64,000 nt of DNA from Molanna angustata (Eukaryota; Arthropoda; Insecta; Trichoptera; Molannidae): positions 11,702,347 through 11,766,346 of the forward strand of contig OY754987.1 of the NCBI GenBank assembly GCA_963576475.1. The letters run 5' to 3'. Below, in pieces: positions 55,369 to 64,000 of the stretch. Position numbers and translations under genes: made by a program. Positions within the stretch are counted from its first letter, which is position 1, and each line of letters opens with the position of its first letter. The notes under the pieces are model-generated. The model saw only the letters and a program-made list of their open reading frames with translations, was not told where the DNA came from and ran no database searches.

Positions 55369-55419
55369 TTCTTCTTCTTCTTCGTGGAAACAATCCTACG
55401 ACAGGTTTGCACAAAACAC
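55369..55419 (-). mobile_element. LINE 3' end with (GAA)n tail
   Basis: The minus strand reads GTGTTTTGTGCAAACCTGTC, GTAGGATTGTTTCC and (GAA)n, like 16427-16474. Confidence 0.5.
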
Positions 55420-56031
55420 TACATCTCTCTACATATCTATGTCGTCAAATCAATCAACTCAGTAAGTATAAATATTTATACAAACTGCTATGTACTAGAC
55501 CTTAGAAAACGCACTATTCATTTTACCAATGTCGGAAGAGCTGTCAAAGTTGATATTAAACGCGAAAATTTTCAACACAAATAATAATAGTTGTATTAAA
55601 AATATTAAGTATCATACAATTTCTTAAATAATAATATGTTGAGAAAACTAACTTAGTTGAAAAATGTGATGAAATGCGAATACATAATAATCTTAACTAA
55701 ACCTAACCAAAAAATTAACGGGAATGGAGATTTACATCTACATCATAGTTGTATTTAGTTGTCGTATTTTATTACATCCCGTATAATATTCGATTAGGTT
55801 TACCTAGTGTTAAATGATAATAGCGAAAAATCTCCTGCGTTGTACAATATCCAATAATTTATAGTAAGTACGACGCAAAATATTGGGATTTGGAAGTGAA
55901 AGATAATAGTTTTTATTTAAGGGGCCATATAAACCTAAACTCCTCAATTTCAAATCAAATCCCTCAAATATGTTGAACAGTGTGTTTCTAGAAAAAATAG
56001 TATAAGTCTTTTCAACATTTCTCTAGTGAAT
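55420..56031. other. Unassigned AT-rich sequence
   Basis: Nothing supported. Confidence 0.45.
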
Positions 56032-56405
56032 TTTTGTCACACAATTTTAAAATTCAGCCTAAATTTCCATAAATAAATGATTAAGAATATCCTTTTTACA
56101 GCATTTTTGTTAAATTACTCCATAACTATGTGTCGTAGAGAAATAAATATTTTATAAGTACGCTTAAAGAGTGCATAAAATAAAAGTAAATGACCGATAA
56201 AGTTTTTTCATTTCAAGTAAGGTTTGTTCTTAAAATGCAAAAAATCAACAAATTTGGGGTTTCCGATAATTTAAATCACGTATAAACCTTTTTTAACGCA
56301 CGCGATATTTATTACCCTAACGCGTAACTTCATAGTGCATTGGGCGGTTTTAATATATCATGTTTTCAGTCACTTAGTTTAGCGTTATATGTCCTCTTAA
56401 GTTAT
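56032..56405 (-). repeat. Dispersed repeat B, copy 2
   Basis: Inverted match to 5895-6258 with GGTTTGTTCTTAAAATGCAA, TTTGGGGTTTCCGATAATTT and GGCGGTTTTAATATATCATG. Confidence 0.85.
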
Positions 56406-57290
56406 TTTTAAAATTTGAATCAAACAGATATGTATGTACAGAACAAAAAAATATGTGTTATATCGGCTACAATGTAGGTCGTGAAATCCGGCACTGAAAA
56501 AAATACTCGACGCGTTCCGGGATTTATAAAAAAGGTAAGTATCATTTTTCTAAAAAAAATATTATTATATATTATTATTGTATTACAGTGAACGCTCGCG
56601 AATTCGGCGCAAACATAGAAAACTCATTAAAATATCTCGCTTTTTGGTTATTTCCCCCAATGCGGTCGAATTTCCGCCCTGTTCGAGTTTTCTGGTTGTT
56701 GGTGGTTTCAGGTTTGCCCCCACCAATAATATGCCTACATGACGAGACCCTAAAAAATAAACGGGTCAAGTCAAAAAAAAAAATTACGCTGAAAAAAAAA
56801 CAATTTTTTTTTAACGTAGGTACCTATTCGGTTTAGGAATTTGAAAATACTTCATCTTGTTTGTTGGAATTTTGGTATTTTTTTTACATCAATGACAAAA
56901 CAATTTGATCTATATTAAAAAATATTAACTGTTCTACCGTAAATATTGGTTATATAAATAAAAATAAAAACATAATTCATGTTCGATAGTTTAAGCATGA
57001 TGAAAGGTCCATAAAATTAAGTAATTGTGGATAGTTTACTTTGTAGAATTCCATTTTAATTTAAATTAAAAAATAAATCAGTATGTTTTAGATTCTACGT
57101 ATATTATACGTACAATCTAAATCATACTGTTTTATTTTTTATTTTAAAGTCCATATAATTATTTATTAAAATATGTATTTCGAATAGACCTCTCAGCTTT
57201 CCCCCTTTTTCACTTAAGAAATATATCCAATTAGGGATATGCCCCCCCCCTACGATCAGATGGTGTGTTGTAACAGAAATCGAACGGAGC
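56406..57290. other. Unassigned sequence
   Basis: A more balanced patch at 56585-56720 has open frames on both strands with no motif. An inverted pair around TAGATTCTACGTATATTATACGTACAATCTA lies near 57090-57120, broken at the centre. No gene. Confidence 0.4.
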
Positions 57291-57780
57291 AAGCAGCAAA
57301 CTGACCCTGGACACCCAATGAAAGTCTTACGGGCGCATCAGTGCAGACTCAGGTCTAGGAGAAGCTTCCTGGAGATGACTGCCCCTAGATTTAGCCTCCC
57401 TGAGCCTCGAAGGCTGTCACTATGGCGTAATCGTGTCGTATGACCGCTGCTTCCACGAGTGGAGGACGTGTCAGTGGGACTTATCCAGCATGGAGAGCGC
57501 TCGATAGGTTCAGCCCCTCTAGACAACATGCCATTTAAGCAAAGTTTTATCTAACTAAGCGATAGTAAATGTATGGAATCGGTGGTTGTCACGTGACGTC
57601 ACAGCCACCAATTCTATACATTTACTATCGCTTAGCGAGATAACGCTTAGCTTAAATGGCATGTTGTCTAGGGAGGCAGAACGGGTGCCTCCTGCTGTTA
57701 CAGTGACTGAAGAAAGGAAGACACCTAAAAGGGTGACGTCAGACAGTACAACGTGTACATTGTATGTACATGTCCCATAA
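57291..57780. other. GC-rich block split by a MITE
   Basis: 57291-57510 and 57680-57780 are GC-balanced and continue across the MITE. The plus strand after the MITE reads RVPPAVTVTEERKTPKRVTS; before it are RVSVGLIQHGERSIGS and stop-interrupted sequence. Possibly a decayed transposon coding region. Not identified. Confidence 0.3.
57511..57679. mobile_element. Palindromic MITE, copy 2
   Basis: A 169-bp hairpin with ends CAGCCCCTCTAGACAACATG and, inverted, CTGCCTCCCTAGACAACATG, both continuing CCATTTAAGC. The inner arms pair through AGCGATAGTAAATGTAT. The centre has TTGTCACGTGAC (57586-57597) as in copy 1. Non-coding. Confidence 0.9.
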
Positions 57781-57879
57781 TAGGAGCAACATGCACGCAT
57801 CGAGACACAGTGGTAGCAAATACTGTTCCTGACACGGAAAGCAAGATAAGTTACTTAAATTTACCATAAAGATATAAAT

Positions 57880-58325
57880 AAAAAGGATGCAGAATATATC
57901 ATGACATCAAAAAATAGATGAGATATCACAATTTGAAATTCTCTCCTTAAAGAAGGAAACCTTGTGCTTCAAAGAGGATTTCAGAAAATTTACAATTTGC
58001 AATTTACAAAACTTCAGAGTTAAGAAATTTTTCAATTCGCTATTTAGATAAGAAAGAAAAAAAACTACAATTCATATACAGGCACACAAAAGAATCCAGA
58101 AATATTACAACTCGCTATTTAGGAAAGACAGTAAAAAAAATCTTCAATTTATAAAAAGCTACCTACATAAAAAATCAGAGTTCAGAAAATTCATAATTTG
58201 CAAAATACACAAGTGAGAAAAAAATACAATTCATATAAACTTCAAAATTCCAGAAAATGTGTTATTTGCAATTTACATAAGAGAGAAAAAAAATACAATT
58301 CATATTAAGGTACACAAAACTTCAC
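57880..58325 (-). mobile_element. LINE-derived fragment with degenerate tandem repeats
   Basis: 57880-57985 matches 47360-47470 (GGAAACCTTGT(A/G)CTTC, ATATATCATGACA). 57965-58325 then repeats a unit of about 85 bp four times, with TTTGCAATTTACA, GAGAAAAAAA and ACAATTCATAT(A/T). Confidence 0.6.
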
Positions 58326-58859
58326 ACATACAAAAATGAGGACGATATTGTTTCAACCTTTGTTTAAAGTTAACTATGATTTGTGATATTAGAAACAAGC
58401 CGAAATTAATGGTCATTATTTTTATCATAAGCAGACTTAGTTCGTTTTAGTTCTCAGTTTGTGACACGTATGATGTTCGAATCATAATTTAGTATTCGTA
58501 TTGGTACCGTACGGTATTCGCAAAAATAACGTAAAAGTTGAAAATTCCATTTGTTGAATTCTCCGGCCCCGAAATACTTCAGAATATGATATACTCACAA
58601 TTTTATTGCATTTTTACAAGGGATATGGTAAAAACGTATATTATAATTAATTACACTGGTTATTTGTTTTTTTGCTACGCCACTGAATGCCATTGGCGGT
58701 CACGATTTAAAATGACCTATTTTATGATATTCTTTTTTTTATGTTTTTCAAATACGCTGTGGTATGTTTTCAATGATATTTGTTTATGAACACAAAAACT
58801 GGTTTAAATAGCTATTCAAAGTGTGAAAAATATAGGTATGTTTCATGCTAAATTTTCCA
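58326..58859. other. Unassigned AT-rich sequence
   Basis: Nothing supported. Confidence 0.4.
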
Positions 58860-59110
58860 CTGTTTAATGAATAGTAGTGGAGCAAAATAAGTACATAGGA
58901 GCGCTTTATAAGCATTAGTGGTGCTACAAAATTAGAAATGGAGCTACATAAGAAGTGATGGAGCTACATATGTAAATAGTAGTGGAGATAGTACATATAT
59001 AGGTATTAGTGAAGGCACAAGCTTAGGAATAGAGCCAGTGGCGTGCAAGCCATACATGCCTCTATGCCCGGCATGACTATCAAAATAAAAAATAAATATC
59101 TTGTACGATT
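58860..59110 (-). repeat. Minisatellite (inverted copy) and TIR-like end
   Basis: 58870-59035 carries, in reverse, the AGTGGAGCTACATAA-type units of the 61.9-kb minisatellite. At 59037 CAGTGGCGTGCAAGCCATAC begins a segment with CTATGCCCGGCATGAC and TGTACGATTTTTTTAATAAT, mirrored at 62400-62503. Confidence 0.75.
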
Positions 59111-59984
59111 TTTTTAATAATCAACGAGTTCTAGAACATATGTATAAAGAGTCATAAAACAGTTTTTATTTATTTTTCTAGCGCAAATATGAACAAGGAT
59201 ATGAATTTCATAAAATTTAAATAATTGTCCTTTGTACATTTGCCTGTAATTATTTTCGTCTGTTGCAACACTGACTAAATAATTAAGACGAAAATAATTA
59301 CATTGCAACATTGCTTCCAAGGAAGAAACATTGATAGTTTTGCACCTCTATCGTTTACGATTTGTTTTGCTACAAAATGTGAATCTCTTTTTATTTTTGT
59401 CGTTAATATTCATAGCAGTTTGCCCGATACATTTGAACATACAATAAACATGACAAAAGGAACAAAGTTTGTTTGTTTGTGTTAATGTACCTGTGTATTT
59501 TATAAGGTAAGATTTATGCCGGGCATGTATGAAGATTCTTAAAGAGTTTGTATGTATGGGTGCAAGAATATTGTGATGGTTTGGTTCGCTTTTGGTTCAA
59601 CGTAGTACATATTTACAAAAACGACTGATAGATAATATTATTGGCATTTAGCGCCAAGATTTTGGCGCTAATATATTGAATTTTTTTATACGAATCATAC
59701 CGAATATATTATATTATCATTTAACTGTAAAAAATCGGGAAATAAAAAGGACAGTGACAATTATTGTTCCTAATAAAATTTCATAAACTATTTAAAAAAA
59801 TATTATTATTTTTATGCAAAATTCGATATTATGAGCCGCGTAATTCAAAACATTTGAAAAATTCGATGTCTTTGTAAAAAAGTAATTAAAAACATACAAA
59901 TGATAATGGGATATGTTGTAGGAATTGGATAAAAGAGTTAGGTATTTTATTCCTCATATCACTTCGTCATACTCTAAAAAGAAT
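59111..59984. other. Unassigned AT-rich sequence
   Basis: A short ATGCCGGGCATGTATG block near 59517 echoes the TIR-like end at 59060. TTTAGCGCCAAGATTTTGGCGCTAA near 59646 is a hairpin. No gene. Confidence 0.4.
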
Positions 59985-60375
59985 AAAACGAGTGGGTTGT
60001 GGCCAACGCTATATTCCTCACTACCAAGTATCCCCATATATTTATCAAATTTTTCAACATTTTTATTAAATGAGTTTGTTCAATATTTAAATAAAATTGA
60101 GAAACACTATTCAGATACCCTTGAATATCAAATGGGGTCTAAGCGAGTAATAGATATACAAATTTGCAAAATTTGAATAGAATCAAATGAACACTTTAGT
60201 CTATAATCGATAAAATGAACACGCCGTACATAGCACACAGCACAAAGCACACACAGATACATTGTGATGAAACTTTCAGAATACAATCTCACTATAATAC
60301 TAGTTGATAATTAGCAATAAAAAAAGCATTAAAAATTGGGAAATCATAACTCCCCATTGGGTTAGTGAGGTTATG
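59985..60375 (+). repeat. Dispersed repeat D, copy 2
   Basis: Begins GAGTGGGTTGTGGCCAACGC and ends TCCCCATTGGGTTAGTGAGG. The interior matches 45587-45860. A partial inverted copy lies at about 60930-61000. Non-coding. Confidence 0.8.
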
Positions 60376-60404
60376 TATATTCTTTTGGTCAGTCGTTCAT
60401 CATA

Positions 60405-60620
60405 CATTATTTCAATATGTCCAAACCACCTTAAGAATTCACTTTCATTTTACTTTTAGTACTCTTCTTCTTCTTGCATTCTCCTTATGTCCTCATTTTT
60501 CATTCTATCATATATCGTTCTATTACATACTCTTCTTAGTGATCTCATTTCCACAGCATTTATTCTACTTTTATGTGTCTTTTGCCACGTCCATGTTTCA
60601 CTAGCATACATTTACTGGCA
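60405..60620 (-). pseudogene. SAYP-family LINE RT, mid C-terminal fragment
   Basis: The minus strand reads MYASETWTWQKTHKSRINAV then EMRSLRRVCNRTIYDRMKNE and DIRRMQEEE. It is a good match in layout to the family block YGSExWVWQKKHESRINAVEMRxLRxxxGxxxxDRxRN, and directly continues the part found at 29858-30070. No stop for about 50 codons. Confidence 0.85.
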
Positions 60621-61054
60621 TACTTCCATGTTTCACTGGAAATATAAATAATGCATTGCATAAAATTACTATATCCCCAGTGGCAGTTGGGTAGGAAGGT
60701 ACTCTTAACATAGAGTGTCTCCTTTGTGATCTCTTTGGCATCATCTGTGCTCGTGGCCATATAACAATATTAAAATAAAGTTTACAGGTAGTAGCGGATA
60801 AGACAGAGTATGTGGATATTATTTATGGCTTAGAGTGATGACATGATGGGAATATCGAACATGTTCAGCATTAAATATTAAAATTCCACGGAGAATATTC
60901 TGGAAAGACGTGCATTTAAGTCAACTATCAATGTTCTGCGTGCTCTGTGCTATGTACGGCGTGTTTATTTTTCTTTATCAATTATACACTAAAGAAATCG
61001 ATTCTTTTGCAAAATAATATTTTCTATTTTCAAATTGGTAAAAAGACAATGACG
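60621..61054. other. Unassigned, with inverted repeat D piece
   Basis: 60925-61000 contains GCTCTGTGCTATGTACGGCG and a TTATCAATTATACACTAAAG block, the reverse of repeat D. The rest is unassigned. Confidence 0.5.
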
Positions 61055-61398
61055 CTGAATAAAAATTAATGTTTTTTATGTTTATTTACTAAACCTGAAG
61101 CATTAATACAACGTCACATCATATTTTACTAGATATTTTTGTCTTCTTTAATTATAAAAAAGAGATAAACTACGCCTTATATTTTATTAAAAATATAAGA
61201 TAAATGTTGAAAATCGGGGTATGCCATTATTTTTTTACAAGAATTTATACAGAACATTATCAAAAAGTAAAGATAGATTTTTCTTTATTAATACCCATAC
61301 TATCTAAATTATTTTTTTCAAAACGATTTGATAAAAAAAATGATGGTATATCAAATTTAAAAATAGGTACGTTGGCAGCAGTCCCCCCCTTAAGTGAT
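61055..61398 (+). mobile_element. Single arm of the 33.2-kb foldback element
   Basis: Matches 33525-33874 at high identity from GACGCTGAAT through ACTAAACCTGAAGCATTAAT to GCAGTCCCCCCCTTAA. The opposite arm is absent. Confidence 0.88.
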
Positions 61399-61900
61399 TT
61401 TTTTAGATTTTGAATAGGAGAGATTTACAGACTCTGCTAAGATAAATTCTGTTCATTGAAATGTTTAGAATTTACCCACCGAGTACTAGATATAATATAA
61501 AATTTCTTGATTTAAATTTTGAAAATATCACGGCTGATCCTACCGACCTAATGGAGGGCCATTAATCTTCCCGTGAAAGGATTTAAAGCGATGAGGTGTT
61601 GAGTGAAAAAAACTGGGAGTCTTGCGCTCATTTTAAATTTCCACTAAGCCAGGACCCAAAAACATTGGAAATAGTTGATGTACCATTGTTTAACCTACCT
61701 CAAAACAAACTACGGACTAACTGTTGGTTCATAAACTAAAAGTTTGCTCAAAATTGGCTACCTAATCCATTTTGAAACAAGAAAAAATAAATTTACTTTA
61801 CTTCAAAACTTCTAATATCTGTTGAAATAACTAAAAAAATTGCTTTTTACTACAATTATCGTAGCCCTGAACTGATCTAATCATTCATTCATACCATCAC
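61399..61900. other. Unassigned sequence
   Basis: No gene recognised. Confidence 0.4.
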
Positions 61901-61904
61901 TTAG

Positions 61905-62385
61905 TTCCACTACTATTAATGAAGCTTCATCACTTCTTATGTAGCTTCATTAATAACTTTGAAGCTCCACTACTATTTATGTTACTCCATCACTTCTTAT
62001 GTAGGCACATTTATACTTTTGAAGGTCCACTACTATTTATATGTACATAGCTGCATCACTTCCTATGTTAATCCATCACTTCTTATGTGCTCCATTTATA
62101 CTTTAGTAGCTCCACTACTATTGATGTAGCACCATCACTTTCTATGTTGCTTCATCACTTCTTATGTGCTCCATTTATACTTTAGTAGCTCCACTACTAT
62201 TTATGTAGCACCATCACTTTCTATGTTGTTTCATCACTTCTTATGTGCTCCATTTATACTTAAGTAGCTTCACTACTAGTTATGTATGTAGATCCATCAC
62301 TTCTTATGTAGCTCCATTACTATTTATGTAACTCCATCACTTCTTATGTAGCTCTATTTATACTTTTGTAGCTCCACTACTGTTG
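61905..62385 (+). repeat. Minisatellite array
   Basis: Irregular repeats of about 50-100 bp made of CCACTACTATTTATGTAGC, CCATCACTTCTTATGTGC and TCCATTTATACTTT(A/T)GTAGC modules. About 480 bp. It resumes at 62553-62575 and 63098-63195, on either side of the TIR element at 62579. Confidence 0.92.
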
Positions 62386-62520
62386 TTATTTTATAACTCA
62401 TTAATTATTAAAAAAATCGTGCAAGAATTTTCAATTTTTATTTTGGATTGAGTCATGGCGGGCATAGAGGCATATATATATGGCTTGTACACCATTGGAT
62501 TAACTTCTAAGTATGTACCT
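62386..62520 (-). repeat. TIR-like mirror of 59037-59110
   Basis: Contains, in reverse of the 59-kb end, ATTATTAAAAAAATCGTGCA, GTCATGGCGGGCATAGAGGC and GGCTTGTACACCATTG. Ends of the CAGTGG type occur in hAT-like elements, but no 8-bp duplication was found. Confidence 0.6.
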
Positions 62521-62578
62521 TCACCAATAACAATAATATTATATTATTATTTATGTAGCTTTATTACTTCTTAAGCAG

Positions 62579-63095
62579 CCCATTCACGATCGTGCCATTC
62601 GGCGTCCATATGAACTGGCTCCATTTGGAGCATTGTAAAATTTTCATCTCACTCACGGGCGCGCCATCGAGCCATTAAAAATAGTATACGCAAGCGGTCG
62701 GCGCTTTCGCATTAATAAGTTCTATTTTTTTTTTTTTTAATTTTCAAGTAAAAATGAGTTACAATTCTGATGATGAGTTTTATACAACTGCTATTTAGCG
62801 GTTTGTTTATATATAAATAGAAAAAACAAAGAGAAAATGTTGTATTTTCGCATTCACGAGAGTTTCAAACAGCTCGGCGCAATGAGAAGGCGCAATGTAC
62901 CGCTGGTTTTCACACTCACGAGCATGCCGTGCCGACAGGATGCGCCACGCCGTTTTCTCAGTACTACAGAGTTTCGATCGTTTGGAATTCCATTTTGGTG
63001 TGTCAGGCCAATTGGGCTGCGCGGGATTTGACATTCACGAGCGCATTTTGGAGTGATGGCAAGCCGTTCGGCAGGATGGCACAATCGTGAATGGG
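62579..63095. mobile_element. 517-bp TIR element with CATTCACGA iterons
   Basis: Ends are CCCATTCACGATCGTGCCAT and, inverted, CCCATTCACGATTGTGCCAT (19 of 20). The motif C(A/T)CACTCACG / CATTCACGA recurs at 62649, 62850, 62912 and 63032 in plus orientation, usually followed by GCGCGCC, GCATGCC or GCGCATT. It is markedly GC-richer than the flanks. It sits inside the minisatellite. No transposase and no clear target duplication. Confidence 0.8.
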
Positions 63096-63097
63096 GG

Positions 63098-63195
63098 CCA
63101 TTATGTAGCTCCATGTATACTTTTGTAGCGCCACTAATGCTTATATCTCTCTACTGCTACCTACTTATGAAGTTCCACTACTATTTATGAAGCAG
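63098..63195 (+). repeat. Minisatellite continuation
   Basis: CCATTATGTAGCTCCATGTA, TACTTTTGTAGCGCCACTAA and TTCCACTACTATTTATGAAG resume the array interrupted by the 517-bp element. Confidence 0.85.
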
Positions 63196-64000
63196 GGAAA
63201 ATTTGAAACACAAAAAAATCCTAATTTTTCATTTGGCAATAAATTTTGTCATGGCACAGGAAGCAAGCAAGTGCTATAAATAAATATTTTCTCATTTCAA
63301 ATATTCTGTTTTTGTGAGTAAAGTGTATGGTTAAGAACAAACTTTCTTTATTTTTTCTAACAAATCTCTCACAACACCGGCCTCAGTTATAAAAATCTTT
63401 CCAAAGATTATAAATTGAATAATGTACTTTTGTGATACTTTGTGTAGTAATAAGAAAGTTTCTTCGAGTCACAGAAACTGAACAAAACCATCTTCCCTAG
63501 TTGTTGGTCTCATACAAGATTGATTCTCGGATCGACAAGAAATATCGACTCTGTCTAAACTTGTAATATAGTTTGCCAACAAAGATTCCAGAAAAATGAA
63601 CATCTAGACTTTATGACCGAACATATATTCACACTTAAAAAAGATATCGAAAAATATTTATTTACGATAATACATATAACGTGCCTTTACCTGAAGCGCA
63701 TGGTGAAAATTCTCAATCTGCAAGTGTAGAGAAATTCACTGTCAAAACTTTGCCAAGGTTAATTTTCAAAAGAGTCTAGGAATTTTATACAATTTTTATT
63801 TTGAAAACACAGATCGTTCAGGATGAAATTGTCTGCATAATATGATAAAAAAATATTTAAAATCTGCTGTTCAAGAAAGTATAAAGATTTGAAAAATAGA
63901 TAAATAAAATAATAGCCGGGTAGTTTTTCACATGTGAACTTCATCTGTTTCAAACGATACAACTGTGTATGTTAGTTTGAGTCGACTAATGCAGATGTCA
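63196..64000. other. Unassigned AT-rich sequence
   Basis: Nothing supported. Confidence 0.45.

Noticed and set aside
57555..57800. Small protein on the minus strand
   Set aside because: It runs through the palindromic MITE; the apparent frame depends on the hairpin arms.
59037..62503. A confirmed hAT transposon with CAGTGG ends
   Set aside because: The mirrored ends exist, but no 8-bp duplication and no transposase were found, so it was kept only as a finding.
1..64000. An endogenous virus or LTR retrotransposon
   Set aside because: No protease, integrase, envelope or long terminal repeat pair was seen. All RT fragments have non-LTR motifs.

Overview
This 64 kb window is AT-rich intergenic or intronic DNA from an animal genome, almost certainly an insect and plausibly a moth or butterfly. 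The case for an insect is an R1-clade LINE, piggyBac-type and Helitron-like elements, and a very common insect LINE family whose reverse transcriptase (RT) ends in ...SAYP. The many GTAGGTACCTAC-type strings fit Lepidoptera but also occur in aphids, so the order is not settled. I found no complete host gene. One 83-bp exon-like island (46082-46164) and a GC-enriched island (about 48620-49060) are the best candidates for host sequence.

Nearly everything recognisable is a mobile element or its debris. Region by region: 0.3-1.2 kb, a foldback-type repeat (repeat A) split by a 665-bp insertion with an 8-bp duplication. 2.1-4.3 kb, a large inverted repeat built from LINE 3' ends. 5.9-6.3 kb, a repeat with an inverted partner at 56 kb. 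7.6-12.2 kb, decayed LINE and SINE pieces plus a truncated Helitron-like copy. 12.6-15.5 kb, a 3'-UTR-only R1-like insert with 14-bp flanking repeats, a decayed LINE, a LINE with a nearly complete RT but one frameshift, and another LINE tail. 15.7-17.1 kb, repeat A and a terminal-inverted-repeat (TIR) element. 18.4-19.4 kb, tRNA-Thr-like SINEs and a hairpin cluster. 22.2-23.2 kb, a TIR element with iterated motifs. 23.7-26.1 kb, a 5'-truncated R1-like LINE with perfect 14-bp duplications beside a second LINE.

From 28 to 35 kb there are LINE fragments, repeat A interrupted by an internally deleted piggyBac element (30568-32046, TTAA duplications), and a 670-bp foldback element. From 36 to 55 kb there are two SINE families, foldback elements, microsatellites, and two nearly intact 1.0-kb Helitron-like elements (41232-42278 and 42674-43682), with a third at 54.1-55.2 kb and a 179-bp deletion derivative at 49.2 kb. 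From 55 to 64 kb there are palindromic MITEs, a minisatellite, a CATTCACGA-iteron TIR element and more LINE tails.

The genes do not form a pathway. The window is a record of nested transposition, and several insertions can be read against an empty-site paralogue inside the same window. All alignments were made by eye, so repeat boundaries away from the stated duplications are accurate only to roughly 5-30 bases. Family names are inferred from motifs, not from a database search.
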